Assembly: GCA_001604185.1 (NCBI GenBank) | Contig: LVAV01000013.1 | Location: forward strand, 62,001 to 126,000 | DNA from: Clostridiales bacterium Firm_16 | GTDB lineage: Bacteria; Bacillota; Clostridia; Saccharofermentanales; Saccharofermentanaceae | Direction of reading: 5' to 3' | Length of the DNA: 64,000 nucleotides | Part shown: positions 41,976-49,728 of the stretch, piece after piece | Numbering within the stretch: position 1 is the first letter of the stretch | How the letters are laid out: the number at the start of each line of letters is the position of its first letter | Program-made: the position numbers and the translations under genes | The notes under the pieces: model-generated | Seen by the model: the letters and a program-made list of their open reading frames with translations, nothing else | Databases searched by the model: none | What the model was told of the DNA's origin: nothing

Positions 41976-42539
41976 CTACACCTTATCCATCTGATCCAAA
42001 GCAATCTCACTCTTATTCAAGAGCGTGAAGTTCTCTGTCTCGTATTCGCAGCGGATGAAGATATATTTTCCGTCTTTATAGTCGTATGTCTGTACATCAA
42101 CTGTAAGCGTCTTCCCGTCTTCCGAATACGTCGGGAATACATCTGAAGCATAGTATCCTCTTGGCAAAGTCACTTTCTTCTTCACTTCAAAATCCGGAAC
42201 CGACAAAACATGGAAATGTGTTCCCTGTTCCAGCACAACAATCTCCGATTCATCCGGACTCACATCACCCGTCAGCAAATGATGGAAGCCCATCCGCGGC
42301 GGGAGTTTCTCTTTCGTTTTCTTATCGATGGCAATAACACGCCCTGTTTTTACACCCAATACATAGTGATCCGTGACGATAACACAGAAAGCTTCCCCTT
42401 CAGGATCGATCACACGCTTCCACTTACCTTTCGGAAGCTCATGCTCTTTGAGTGCCCAATCCGCCTCACGAGATTTTTTGAACAAACCATACATGCCGAC
42501 CAGCATCTCTTCACCGTTAAAATCGCCGATTTGTTTCAT
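41976..42539 (-). CDS. hypothetical beta-rich cytoplasmic protein
   Basis: A 187-residue protein without signal peptide or TM helix. Repeating short strands such as 'FCVIVTDHYVLGVKTGRVIAID' (positions about 52-73) and 'VSPDESEIVVLEQGTHFHVLSV' suggest propeller-like or WD-type blades. No catalytic motif. A strong promoter lies 100 bases upstream. I do not recognise the family. Confidence 0.75.
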   Translation of the reverse strand: MKQIGDFNGEEMLVGMYGLFKKSREADWALKEHELPKGKWKRVIDPEGEAFCVIVTDHYVLGVKTGRVIAIDKKTKEKLPPRMGFHHLLTGDVSPDESEIVVLEQGTHFHVLSVPDFEVKKKVTLPRGYYASDVFPTYSEDGKTLTVDVQTYDYKDGKYIFIRCEYETENFTLLNKSEIALDQMDKV

Positions 42540-42640
42540 AGGAACTCCTACCTTTCTTCGAGGAATTGAAGCAGTGCTACATAATCACTTTCGTAATCTG
42601 CCTCGGTCAATACCATTCTCTTATGTGTTTTTGCGCGTTC

Positions 42641-42669
42641 ATTATATAACTACAGCTGTCTCTCTTCAA
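42641..42669 (-). promoter_or_regulatory. promoter of the hypothetical gene at 42539
   Basis: TTGAAG (42664-42669), 17-base spacer, TATAAT (42641-42646) on the minus strand. Confidence 0.6.
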
Positions 42670-42702
42670 ACAGAGCGATGATTCATATTGGCCTAACAAA
42701 GT

Positions 42703-42730
42703 AAAAAAGCTGCCTCATACGAGACAGCTT
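42703..42730 (-). terminator. terminator of the AraC/GyrI gene
   Basis: On the minus strand AAGCTGTCTC / GAGGCAGCTT with GTAT loop (one G-U pair) and a run of six T. Confidence 0.85.
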
Positions 42731-42737
42731 CCGCAAT

Positions 42738-43610
42738 TCAGATCTCTTTAACAGGGACAAGTTCGATATATCCCCTCTCACCTCTTGGCTCCAACTGAAC
42801 ACGCGGATTGGATTCATCCCACTTATATCCGATGAACTCCGGGTTATACTTCTTCTCCGCTTCCCATATCTCGGTGATAGCGGATTCGTAATTCTCCTCA
42901 GCGAAAGGCTCGCCTCTGAACAACAGATACTTGGCTGCGGGAAGATCGATCACTTCAAATCCGTCAGGAATCTTTCCTGAGTAATCCTCTTCAACCTCTA
43001 CTCCCTGAACATATTCATTGGTCACCGGCTTTCTAAGCTCCTTCGGGAGCCAGAGGCAAACAGGCTCACCGCTGATAGACTTAATGCTTGTAAGAAGTCC
43101 CCATACGTCGCATCCGACTTCCTGACAGTAGCTCCAATAGTCTGTTGCTTTAACGCCTCTCTTGATAATCACTTTACGTGCAGGCTTCTCAATGACCTGG
43201 ATATAAACATTCCTGATCTCACTCATATTGCTCATGTTCCTTTCTTTGTCGATTATCAGTGTAGGAGTAAAGAGCCATACGGGAACCGGGCTTGTGGAGT
43301 ATTCTTTGGGGTTGCAGCCGAACTCACGTCTGAATGCGCGCTGATAACCGTCAACACTTCCGAATCCCATATCCATTGCCACATCAATGATCTGACAATC
43401 TTCATCACGTAATCTCAAAGCTGATTTTGACAGCTTAAGGCGCCTGATATAAACTGCCGGAGACATTCCAAGATACTTGATAAAGAGCTTTCTGGCATAC
43501 CACGGAGAGAAAGAAGACTGTTTTGCAAGATCACCGATATCGATATCTTCGGTGATATGTTCACTTATGAAATCCTGCATCCTGCGTACTGCTTTTCTCT
43601 GTTCTTCCAT
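42738..43610 (-). CDS. AraC-family regulator with GyrI-like effector domain
   Basis: A 290-residue protein. The N-terminal AraC DNA-binding domain has two helix-turn-helices ('DIGDLAKQSSFSPWYARKLF' and 'IIDVAMDMGFGSVDGYQRAFRREFG', residues about 23-105). Residues about 135-290 are a GyrI-like/BacE multidrug-binding fold ('VIEKPARKVIIKRGV', 'AKYLLFRGEPFAEENYESAI'). Rob/SoxS-like regulators of this build sense drugs or hydrophobic cations. The neighbouring quinone-oxidoreductase gene on the same strand lies upstream; a target cannot be chosen. Confidence 0.88.
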   Translation of the reverse strand: MEEQRKAVRRMQDFISEHITEDIDIGDLAKQSSFSPWYARKLFIKYLGMSPAVYIRRLKLSKSALRLRDEDCQIIDVAMDMGFGSVDGYQRAFRREFGCNPKEYSTSPVPVWLFTPTLIIDKERNMSNMSEIRNVYIQVIEKPARKVIIKRGVKATDYWSYCQEVGCDVWGLLTSIKSISGEPVCLWLPKELRKPVTNEYVQGVEVEEDYSGKIPDGFEVIDLPAAKYLLFRGEPFAEENYESAITEIWEAEKKYNPEFIGYKWDESNPRVQLEPRGERGYIELVPVKEI

Positions 43611-43645
43611 TCGCCTGACTCCTTTGAGCTAATAGTATCTCAGAA

Positions 43646-43661
43646 GGGAAATATATTTCCC
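43646..43661. promoter_or_regulatory. 16-bp perfect palindrome upstream of the AraC/GyrI gene
   Basis: GGGAAATATATTTCCC sits 36 bases upstream of the AraC start; T7 follows on the plus strand, but nothing is transcribed that way. Most likely an operator. Confidence 0.4.
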
Positions 43662-43731
43662 GACTTTTTTTGCTCAGTTCAAATCTGACAACTGCGTATT
43701 CACTCATAATTCATTCTACCTCTTTCCTGAC

Positions 43732-43777
43732 AAAAAAGATCCTGACCATGCATCGCAATAGCAATACATATCAGGAT
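43732..43777 (-). terminator. terminator of the quinone-oxidoreductase gene
   Basis: On the minus strand ATCCTGA/TCAGGAT encloses an inner paired region (TGTATTGC/GCGATGCA with G-U pairs), followed by CTTTTTTG. Confidence 0.75.
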
Positions 43778-43833
43778 TCTACTTAACACTTCTGTGTTCC
43801 AATTCTCCGTAGGATTTAATATCTACTCTATCC

Positions 43834-44430
43834 TTATCTTAGTCCTTTCGCCAAATCATATGCCCTTTGCGAAAATGTTTCGGTTCTTTCTTCTCTATTT
43901 ATAGAATTACCATAGCCTCTGGTCATTTCGTCAAAAGCATATACTTCGCATTTCTTTGCCCTGTTATGAATTCGGTCACCAACCATAACAGTCTTCATAG
44001 CTTCAAGTTGCTGCAACCTGATATCATCCTTTAATGAGCCTCCCATCGTAATAAGAAACATGGCTTTTTCCAAAGTTTTCATCGAAGGTTTATCTCCATA
44101 GGCAAAACCATATGTCCATACCCTCTGGAACCATCCCTCAAGCATAGCCGGAGAAGCCGTCCAAAAATCAGGATAAATAAATACAACAATGTCGGCCGAA
44201 TTAATCTTCGCCTGCTCATTAAGAATGTCTTTCTCTACAGGATCCTCTGATCGATAAAATCCTTCTCTCATGTATTCACTTTCTGACATGACCGGATTAA
44301 ATCCCTGTGCATACAAATCAGAGACCTCATAAGAGTGGCCTGCATCCTCGAGCCCTCGTATAAAGGATTCCTTTATCGCATGTGTAAAACTGTTTTTACT
44401 CGGATGACTATATACAACTAATACTTTCAT
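43834..44430 (-). CDS. NAD(P)H:quinone oxidoreductase, NQO1/MdaB-like flavoprotein
   Basis: A 198-residue flavodoxin-fold enzyme ('VLVVYSHPSKNSFTHAI', 'SADIVVFIYPDFWTASPAMLEGWFQRVW', 'KAMFLITMGG'). It reduces quinones or electrophiles by two electrons with NAD(P)H, limiting redox cycling. ATG 44430 has TGGAGGCG upstream; the 21-codon longer frame is rejected. It stands between regulators, within the redox-stress-flavoured accessory stretch, and has its own terminator. Confidence 0.87.
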   Translation of the reverse strand: MKVLVVYSHPSKNSFTHAIKESFIRGLEDAGHSYEVSDLYAQGFNPVMSESEYMREGFYRSEDPVEKDILNEQAKINSADIVVFIYPDFWTASPAMLEGWFQRVWTYGFAYGDKPSMKTLEKAMFLITMGGSLKDDIRLQQLEAMKTVMVGDRIHNRAKKCEVYAFDEMTRGYGNSINREERTETFSQRAYDLAKGLR

Positions 44431-44493
44431 AACGCCTCCATTATATCTTCTAGCCGTGTTTCTGGTACCATCTGTCAAACATCTTGCGATCAT

Positions 44494-44820
44494 CTACACC
44501 TTTACATGCAGGACGGTTCCTTTTGTAATCCTGTGTGCAGCACCATTTACAAGGACAAGGGCAACGGTAGTATCCGTCGCAGACTTTACTTTGGTCCTGA
44601 ATATATCCAGCTCACTAATTGATATCAGATCGTTTTCATCAGCACCTTCGATATAGACCTTATCCCCTTCCCTGACAGTTCCCTTGATCTGACCAACAAC
44701 CACCAGATCCTGCGGATCACATAATCTAAAGGTATCCTCAACTACATATGTGCCTCCGGACGGAACCTGAACAGAACCGTCATTCTCTTCATTTCCAAAC
44801 AGTTTTCCCAGCAAACCCAT
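44494..44820 (-). CDS. small protein with EF-Tu domain-2-like beta-barrel
   Basis: A 108-residue protein. N-terminal amphipathic MGLLGKLFGNEE, then 'FRLCDPQDLVVVGQIKGTVREGDKVYI' and 'TDTTVALVLVNG..ITKGTVLHV', reading like the domain-2 barrel of translational GTPases but without any G domain. Precedes the quinone-oxidoreductase gene on the same strand. Function unknown. Confidence 0.7.
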   Translation of the reverse strand: MGLLGKLFGNEENDGSVQVPSGGTYVVEDTFRLCDPQDLVVVGQIKGTVREGDKVYIEGADENDLISISELDIFRTKVKSATDTTVALVLVNGAAHRITKGTVLHVKV

Positions 44821-44973
44821 TTTCCTTGCCCTCGATTCGATCAGTATATTTTTTCACTCTAAGGTTTCCCTCAGATTCAGATGAGATAATTATATCATCC
44901 CCAACAGGATAAGAACGGACGTTAATACAAAAAATACCGCCATGACCCGCTTTGTTCCGGTAGTAATCTCATC

Positions 44974-45918
44974 TTAAGCAGGCACGTTTTTGACAGCAGA
45001 TCCTTTCCCAATGCGGGAAATAATGAAGCAGCCTGTTAAGGCAACAGCTAAGACCACGGCCGTGACAGCACTCGCTTCTATGCCGTACTCTCCGCCGTTC
45101 AATACATTGCTTCCAACCGAACGCATGTCGAAAACAGCTGCTGTCATCTGATCATTGCCGCTTAAGTTGAGTCCTAAAATGTTAAACAGTATGAAGTTCC
45201 AAACCGAATGAAGACCGCAAGAAGCCCAAATGCTCTTAAAACGTAGGGTAAGGAATGAAAAGATTAAGGATATCAGGATAAGATCTGTAATTGCGAAAAT
45301 GATGATCTCTGCACCTGCTTCTGTCATATTGGAAAGATGGGGAATAGTGAACAAGGCAGTGCTTACGCCTACTGTAACAGGGACCGGCACCTTGTCTTTG
45401 AGGAGCTGAAGGACGATGCCTCTGCAAAGCACTTCCTCCATGACACCCTGGCAGATAAATCCGCCCAGCATGAGAACGATAAATCCGACATCAATGCTGC
45501 TGAATACGCCATTATAGGTCATTGCGCCTGCAAGCATGACTGAAGCAACTGATACTGTTACAAGAACAATGCCGGCTATTGCGCCTATAATGTATGTACC
45601 TGCTTTCTTGGTAAATCCCAGATTGGCCAGAGTCTTCTTCTGGAACAGTTTCCAGTAAAGGATCATTAATCCGGTCAAAAGGCCGTAACCGAAATACATT
45701 ATCAGCATCATAGTGTTGTTATCGAACATTTCTCCCTGCAAAGGATTCTTGCCGCATGCAAAAAGGGATCCTAAAACGACACCTTCACCTATTAATTCCG
45801 ATCCCAATTTCACAAACCAGAATATTATTGTTACCTTGATCACATAGAGGATGGCAGGCATCTCCGTCCTGTTGTTCAGTGGACTTATGTTCTTTATGAA
45901 TTGTTTTGCTTTGTTCAT
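44974..45918 (-). CDS. CPBP-family intramembrane glutamic endopeptidase
   Basis: A 314-residue membrane protein with about eight helices. The CPBP/ABI active-site motif EEVLCR (161-166) is intact, and His residues follow in 'FTIPHLSN' and 'LHSVWNF', matching Rce1-type intramembrane proteases. Members process prenylated or bacteriocin-type peptides or confer bacteriocin immunity. It is preceded by an XRE regulator gene (80-base gap), a common pairing. AAAAGGAG precedes the ATG. Confidence 0.88.
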   Translation of the reverse strand: MNKAKQFIKNISPLNNRTEMPAILYVIKVTIIFWFVKLGSELIGEGVVLGSLFACGKNPLQGEMFDNNTMMLIMYFGYGLLTGLMILYWKLFQKKTLANLGFTKKAGTYIIGAIAGIVLVTVSVASVMLAGAMTYNGVFSSIDVGFIVLMLGGFICQGVMEEVLCRGIVLQLLKDKVPVPVTVGVSTALFTIPHLSNMTEAGAEIIIFAITDLILISLIFSFLTLRFKSIWASCGLHSVWNFILFNILGLNLSGNDQMTAAVFDMRSVGSNVLNGGEYGIEASAVTAVVLAVALTGCFIISRIGKGSAVKNVPA

Positions 45919-45997
45919 TGTTTTCTCCTTTTGGGCGCATTAATACCACAGTCCGGACCTGCCGGGCTTATTTCTTGGTCGAAATTTTTAGATCAGA

Positions 45998-46378
45998 TCA
46001 GGTTGGGAAACCGTTAACGAGGAAATAGATCAACATCGAGATAAGATCGATGGCAAGAAGAGCCCCTAAAATGATCAGAACCCATTTAAGAATACTTTTG
46101 GCACGTTTGCCGTTCTTCTCGGTAAGGATCTTCTGATCGACCACATCTGCCATCGTCTTATGGTCAGTAGTCTCAATAGGTTCTATTCCCTTAAGAAGAT
46201 AATCCGTAGTTACATCGAAAATCTCACTCAGGATCACTACCTTATCAAGGTCGGGAGTAGACTGTTCGCTCTCCCACTTGGAGACAGCCTGACGGGATAC
46301 ACCGGCAGCTTCTGCCAGTTCTTCCTGAGACATGCCCTTTGATTTTCTCAAAGTCTGAATCCTGTCAGCAATTGTCAT
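45998..46378 (-). CDS. XRE-family regulator with C-terminal TM helix
   Basis: A 126-residue protein. HTH_3 region 'IQTLRKSKGMSQEELAEAAGVSRQAVSKWE' (about 5-36) binds DNA; a hydrophobic helix at about 97-119 anchors it to the membrane. ATG 46378 has GGAGG eight bases upstream, while the upstream in-frame ATG at 46384 would overlap the ribosome site. Palindrome CAACC-GAT-GGTTG touching the -35 TTGACA suggests autorepression. Upstream of the CPBP protease gene, probably its regulator. Confidence 0.87.
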   Translation of the reverse strand: MTIADRIQTLRKSKGMSQEELAEAAGVSRQAVSKWESEQSTPDLDKVVILSEIFDVTTDYLLKGIEPIETTDHKTMADVVDQKILTEKNGKRAKSILKWVLIILGALLAIDLISMLIYFLVNGFPT

Positions 46379-46456
46379 TTGCATCACCTCCGTGGTTTGA
46401 TGGCTTAAGACTAACAAAAAGCTGTTTTACATAACCATCAACCACACCTTGAACTT

Positions 46457-46472
46457 TGTCAACCGATGGTTG
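46457..46472 (-). promoter_or_regulatory. -35 box with overlapping operator of the XRE gene
   Basis: Minus-strand TTGACA (46457-46462) overlaps the inverted repeat CAACC-ATC-GGTTG (46460-46472); a half-site GGTTGATGGTT lies downstream. The -10 is not clear. Confidence 0.4.
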
Positions 46473-46516
46473 CATCCTTGTATTTTCGGGCATTTTCAGC
46501 CAAAATGACATGAAAG

Positions 46517-46549
46517 ATGTCTGCCTGGGAATGCTTCCCTGACAGACAT
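46517..46549 (-). terminator. terminator-like hairpin after the MerR operon
   Basis: ATGTCTGTC-A-GGGAA / TTCCC-A-GGCAGACAT on the minus strand (best paired on that strand, with a G-U). The T-tract is weak (CTTTC). It follows the flavodoxin gene, the last of the operon. Confidence 0.5.
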
Positions 46550-46642
46550 ATTATAGCTTTTGTTTCATATTTCTGTCGACCGTCGAGAATATTGCGGTAT
46601 ACCGCTCATATTATATCAGGGCAATTCAATATTCATGGCTAT

Positions 46643-47128
46643 TTACAACCAGGTATCAACTGTCTTTCTTGAATTTTTGGCCTGAGATCCTTTGATTGCA
46701 AGTCCGTTACTCTGAACGTCGGCACCTTTACACATTCTCTTAATATCAGAAGGCATACCGGACAGACCGGAACCTTCATGGGTGCAGATTATTCTTACTG
46801 TCTTTCCTGTAAAGTCCAAACCATCAAGGGCTGTTTCTACCTCAGGCGCATATGTTCCCCAGTAGATAGGACTCATGATGAACACTGTATCATAAGCAGA
46901 GATATCGGTCAGTTTCTCCTTGATGGGAGCGTTCCCGATACGCTTTTTTGCTTCCTTGATACAGGTATCATAATCCTTGGCATAAGGAACTTCAGGCTCG
47001 ACCTTGAACATATCCGCGCCTGTCATCTCCTGTACAAACTCGGCTACATACTCTGTATTGCCTTTGTCAATATAACCGACTGCATAGTTCTCGTCAGCTC
47101 TGCTGAAATAGATGATTAAGCTTTTCAT
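46643..47128 (-). CDS. flavodoxin family protein
   Basis: A 161-residue FMN-binding protein ('LIIYFSRADENYAVG', 'FIMSPIYWGTYAPEVETALDGLDFTGKTV', 'CTHEGSGLSGM'). Last gene of the MerR operon; transfers electrons or reduces quinones. The clustering with cupin, ABM monooxygenase and carboxymuconolactone decarboxylase is typical of AdhR-like carbonyl-stress operons. Confidence 0.88.
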   Translation of the reverse strand: MKSLIIYFSRADENYAVGYIDKGNTEYVAEFVQEMTGADMFKVEPEVPYAKDYDTCIKEAKKRIGNAPIKEKLTDISAYDTVFIMSPIYWGTYAPEVETALDGLDFTGKTVRIICTHEGSGLSGMPSDIKRMCKGADVQSNGLAIKGSQAKNSRKTVDTWL

Positions 47129-47144
47129 TGTTGTGCTCCTCCCA

Positions 47145-47471
47145 TTATTGCCTTATAAACTTGTTTTCCGTTTCCGGCACGTCATCGCTGATGAATCTTT
47201 CTACCGTCATGTGAAGATCATATTTTTCGCGAAGTTCAGCGATAGTGCCCATCATAGGTGTGGCATGATGCTTATCAATTGCGCTCTGCTCCGTCCAGCT
47301 GTCTATAAGAAGGATAGTCTCGGGATCGTCAAGTGATTGAAAGTATTCATATCGAAGATTACCTTCTTCGGCTCTTATCTTATCGACAGTACCGCTTGAG
47401 ATCATCTCTTGGACGAACTTCATAGCACTGTCATCTTTTCCCTTGTATCTGAGATTAACTGTTATGGCCAT
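47145..47471 (-). CDS. ABM/YgiN-type quinol monooxygenase
   Basis: A 108-residue dimeric alpha/beta-barrel protein ('AITVNLRYKGKDD', 'EGNLRYEYFQSLDDPETILLIDSWTEQSAIDKHHATPM' from about 37 to 74). The family oxidises quinols or detoxifies small aromatics without a cofactor. Located between cupin and flavodoxin genes in the operon with 12- and 16-base gaps. Confidence 0.85.
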   Translation of the reverse strand: MAITVNLRYKGKDDSAMKFVQEMISSGTVDKIRAEEGNLRYEYFQSLDDPETILLIDSWTEQSAIDKHHATPMMGTIAELREKYDLHMTVERFISDDVPETENKFIRQ

Positions 47472-47483
47472 AGACGATTATCC

Positions 47484-47918
47484 TCAAAGCGCGTTATAGA
47501 GCTCATCCGCTACAGGCTCCAGCCATTCGTTGCTCGTGTTCTCTCCGGGAACTTCGAGAGAGATGTGCGAGAACCAGCTGTCTTTCTTTGCCCCATGCCA
47601 GTGCTTAACGTTGGCAGGGATAACGATAACTGTGCCTTCCTTCAGTTCCTTCGGATCTTTGCCTTCTTCCTGATACCAACCTTCGCCTGCAGTGCAGATC
47701 AGGATCTGACCGCCGCCTTTCTCTGCGTGGTGAATGTGCCAGTTGTTATGGCATCCGGGCTCGAAAGTAACGTTAAAGAGAGGAAACTCGCCATTCTTGA
47801 AATCTGTAAGAGGATTAAGAAAGCTGTTTCCTATGAAGTACTGAGCGTATGCGTCGTTCGGAGCTCCTTGCCCGAAATGATTTACCTTCTCGAAGTCTTC
47901 TTTGCTTTGACACTTCAT
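47484..47918 (-). CDS. cupin-domain protein
   Basis: A 144-residue single-cupin protein with metal ligands in 'GCHNNWHIHHAEKGGGQ' and 'PANVKHWHG'. The start ATG 47918 lies one base after the stop of the preceding decarboxylase-like gene and has GGGGAGGC upstream; the longer frame is rejected. Fits the cupin commonly linked with carboxymuconolactone-decarboxylase-family proteins. Confidence 0.87.
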   Translation of the reverse strand: MKCQSKEDFEKVNHFGQGAPNDAYAQYFIGNSFLNPLTDFKNGEFPLFNVTFEPGCHNNWHIHHAEKGGGQILICTAGEGWYQEEGKDPKELKEGTVIVIPANVKHWHGAKKDSWFSHISLEVPGENTSNEWLEPVADELYNAL

Positions 47919-47919
47919 A

Positions 47920-48249
47920 TCATGCCTCCCCGTAGACTTCTTTCGCCAGGCCAAATGTTGCCCATGCTTTCGGCCAGCCTGCGTAGAAAGCCGTGTGCGT
48001 GATCAAGGCTGCCATTTCTTCCTTTGTTACGCCGTTAGCCTTCGCGTTCATGATGTGGTGCTTAAGAGCATCAGTCACAAGTCCTTGTGCCATTATCGCA
48101 GTGATCGTAAGCATGCATCTTGTCTTAACATCAAGTGCTTCATCATTCCAGTTCTCTCCGAAAAGGATGTCATCGTTATAGTGTGCGAAGTTGGGAGCAA
48201 ACTCTCCAAGCGCATCTCTTCCTGCTGTCTGTACTATCTTTTCTGTCAT
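47920..48249 (-). CDS. carboxymuconolactone decarboxylase family protein
   Basis: A 109-residue all-helical protein ('ALDVKTRCMLTITAIMAQG', 'LKHHIMNAKANGVTKEEMAALITHTAFYAGWPKA' from about 63 to 96). The family includes AhpD-like peroxidase partners; here the single Cys (about 45) lies in 'KTRCML' and there is no CxxC, so thiol-peroxidase activity is doubtful. First intact enzyme gene after the deletion scar in the MerR operon. Confidence 0.87.
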   Translation of the reverse strand: MTEKIVQTAGRDALGEFAPNFAHYNDDILFGENWNDEALDVKTRCMLTITAIMAQGLVTDALKHHIMNAKANGVTKEEMAALITHTAFYAGWPKAWATFGLAKEVYGEA

Positions 48250-48265
48250 GTTGAACCTCCGTGCT

Positions 48266-48390
48266 TTAATCTATGCTGATCGTAACCGTCACGTCTGACG
48301 AACCCAGTAAAGAAGTAAGGTCTTCTTCACTCATGTTTTGTATTTTCCCGAGTCTTGTGAAAGCCCATGTATTAACACCATAATAAATGC
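48266..48390 (-). pseudogene. 3' fragment of a cyclophilin-like fold gene
   Basis: The frame reads ...KICIYYGVNTWAFTRLGKIQ and continues NMSEEDLTSLLGSSDVTVTISID to TAA at 48266. This is the C-terminal strand-helix-strand of small cyclophilin-like proteins. No start or 5' part remains; it begins inside the alcohol-dehydrogenase fragment. Confidence 0.65.
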
Positions 48391-48443
48391 AGATCTTTTC
48401 CAAAGATAAGTCTGGTAGGTGTCATGTAATTAAAGTTTTGCAT
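48372..48443 (-). pseudogene. 5' fragment of an iron-containing alcohol dehydrogenase gene
   Basis: ATG 48443 with a perfect ribosome site (GGAGGATTAAGCT) opens MQNFNYMTPTRLIFGKD, the characteristic N-terminus of Fe-ADH/YqhD/BDH proteins. The frame then leaves the family and stops after 23 codons. The rest of the gene has been deleted and the joint runs into the cyclophilin-like fragment in another frame. Confidence 0.75.
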
Positions 48444-48446
48444 AGC

Positions 48447-48836
48447 TTAATCCTCCTTCGGTTTGTCCCACGTAAGGACTCCTGTCTTAATTGCTTCATC
48501 GTATCTTGATATCTTGTAATTAATACGATCCATCGTCGCCTGATACTTATCGAGGTGCTTCTGGATCTCTTCTCTGGCTTCCGCGAGGATATCCCGTCTT
48601 GCCTGAAATGTGCCGTCGCCTTCCTGGAAGAGCCTTACATACTCGATCAACATCTCGACCGGAACTCCGGCGCTTCTCATACATATCGCATTCTCGACCC
48701 AGGCGATGTCTTCATCATTGAAGTCTCTTATACCGCCTTTTGTTCTGTGAACTTCAGGTATGACTCCGACTCGTTCATAGTAACGAAGCGTATCTGGCGT
48801 GATATCGTAGTTCTCGCACACTTCTTTTATCGTCAT
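48447..48836 (-). CDS. MerR-family regulator, AdhR-like
   Basis: A 129-residue protein: winged helix 'TIKEVCENYDITPDTLRYYERVGVIPEVHRTKGGIRDF' (positions 2-39) and a dimerisation coiled coil. There is no metal-binding cysteine cluster, so it belongs with AdhR-like aldehyde/electrophile sensors. Start ATG 48836 with AAGGAGGT. Its promoter has the 19-base spacer and central dyad typical of MerR control. The dehydrogenase fragment that follows is what AdhR usually regulates. Confidence 0.88.
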   Translation of the reverse strand: MTIKEVCENYDITPDTLRYYERVGVIPEVHRTKGGIRDFNDEDIAWVENAICMRSAGVPVEMLIEYVRLFQEGDGTFQARRDILAEAREEIQKHLDKYQATMDRINYKISRYDEAIKTGVLTWDKPKED

Positions 48837-48879
48837 AGGGAAGACCTCCTTCGCATAGAATCTTGTGATCACAAGTTCA

Positions 48880-48910
48880 TTCTACAACTTGGAGTTAACT
48901 CTAAGTCAAG
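48880..48910 (-). promoter_or_regulatory. MerR-type promoter with 19-bp spacer and operator
   Basis: TTGACT (48905-48910), a 19-base spacer, TAGAAT (48880-48885) on the minus strand. The spacer carries the dyad CTTAGAGTTAACTCCAAG, matching the CTTAGAGTnAACTCTAAG-like sites of AdhR-type regulators. Confidence 0.75.
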
Positions 48911-48927
48911 AGCTTTTTTCAGGCATA

Positions 48928-48950
48928 AAAAGGCCTCATCTGAGACCTTC
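48928..48950 (-). terminator. terminator of the nitroreductase gene
   Basis: AAGGTCTCA / TGAGGCCTT with a 2-base centre and T5 on the minus strand; a G-U pair exists only on that strand. Confidence 0.75.
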
Positions 48951-49010
48951 TTTGTAAGTGATATTGCGATATGGTTTACGTACCTCACAAAGATATTACC
49001 ATTATTCTGG

Positions 49011-49628
49011 TCAGAACATCTGCCAATGTATCATCTTATCAAGGTCCACAGCTAACTGCTTTGTTTTTACAGCACCTTCGGCTGGCCTGCCTATGCCAAT
49101 GAAACAAGGAATCAAATAATCTTCCGGAAAACCAAGTACGTTTCTTGCAATCTTCTCCTCATCCCCCCAGGGAATTCTTACATTGCATCCGTAACCCTCT
49201 GAAGTAGCGGACAGCCAGACATTTTCAATGCTGCACCAAATTGAAGCATAACAATTAAGGTCTGATAGATTCTCGGGATTCAGAATATCAGTCTTTTTCT
49301 TCATCAAAGGAATAATCACTGCAGCTGCATCAATCAGCATTCTGTACTGCTTAGGAACAGCAATACGGTAACTGTCTTTCTGAACGGGATCAGATATAAA
49401 AGCCATATCATCCACCGTCTTTTCCGTAAGATCCTTAGGCACTCCGTTAACCGCCGCCTTCATTAATTCCCTGTCAGTTATGACTATATAATGCCAATCT
49501 CTGAAATGGTCATTGGCAGGCGCCGTATATGCAGATGCAACAATTCTTTTTAGCGTCTCTTTTGGAATAACCTCATCTGAAAAGTCTCGTATACTTCTTC
49601 TTAAATTCATCGCTTCGTATAATTCCAT
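49011..49628 (-). CDS. nitroreductase family protein
   Basis: A 205-residue FMN oxidoreductase ('NLRRSIRDFSDEVIPKETLKRIV', 'APANDHFRDWHYIVITD', 'ENVWLSATSEGYGCNVRIPWGDEE'). It reduces nitro compounds, quinones or other electrophiles. ATG 49628 is chosen because the GTG at 49637 lies in the GGAGGTG ribosome site. Divergent from an AraC regulator with the dyad TGTTATA-CTT-TATAACA between. Confidence 0.87.
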   Translation of the reverse strand: MELYEAMNLRRSIRDFSDEVIPKETLKRIVASAYTAPANDHFRDWHYIVITDRELMKAAVNGVPKDLTEKTVDDMAFISDPVQKDSYRIAVPKQYRMLIDAAAVIIPLMKKKTDILNPENLSDLNCYASIWCSIENVWLSATSEGYGCNVRIPWGDEEKIARNVLGFPEDYLIPCFIGIGRPAEGAVKTKQLAVDLDKMIHWQMF

Positions 49629-49690
49629 AATCGTCACCTCCGTGATATTTCAAGTATATTGGATATTTTCACCAATTAATAGCAGAATAA

Positions 49691-49707
49691 TGTTATACTT
49701 TATAACA
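49691..49707. promoter_or_regulatory. inverted repeat in the nitroreductase/AraC divergent region
   Basis: TGTTATA-CTT-TATAACA, perfect 7-base arms, 22 bases before the AraC start. Likely operator. Confidence 0.45.
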
Positions 49708-49728
49708 ATATCGTATTTTGGTTTGCAT

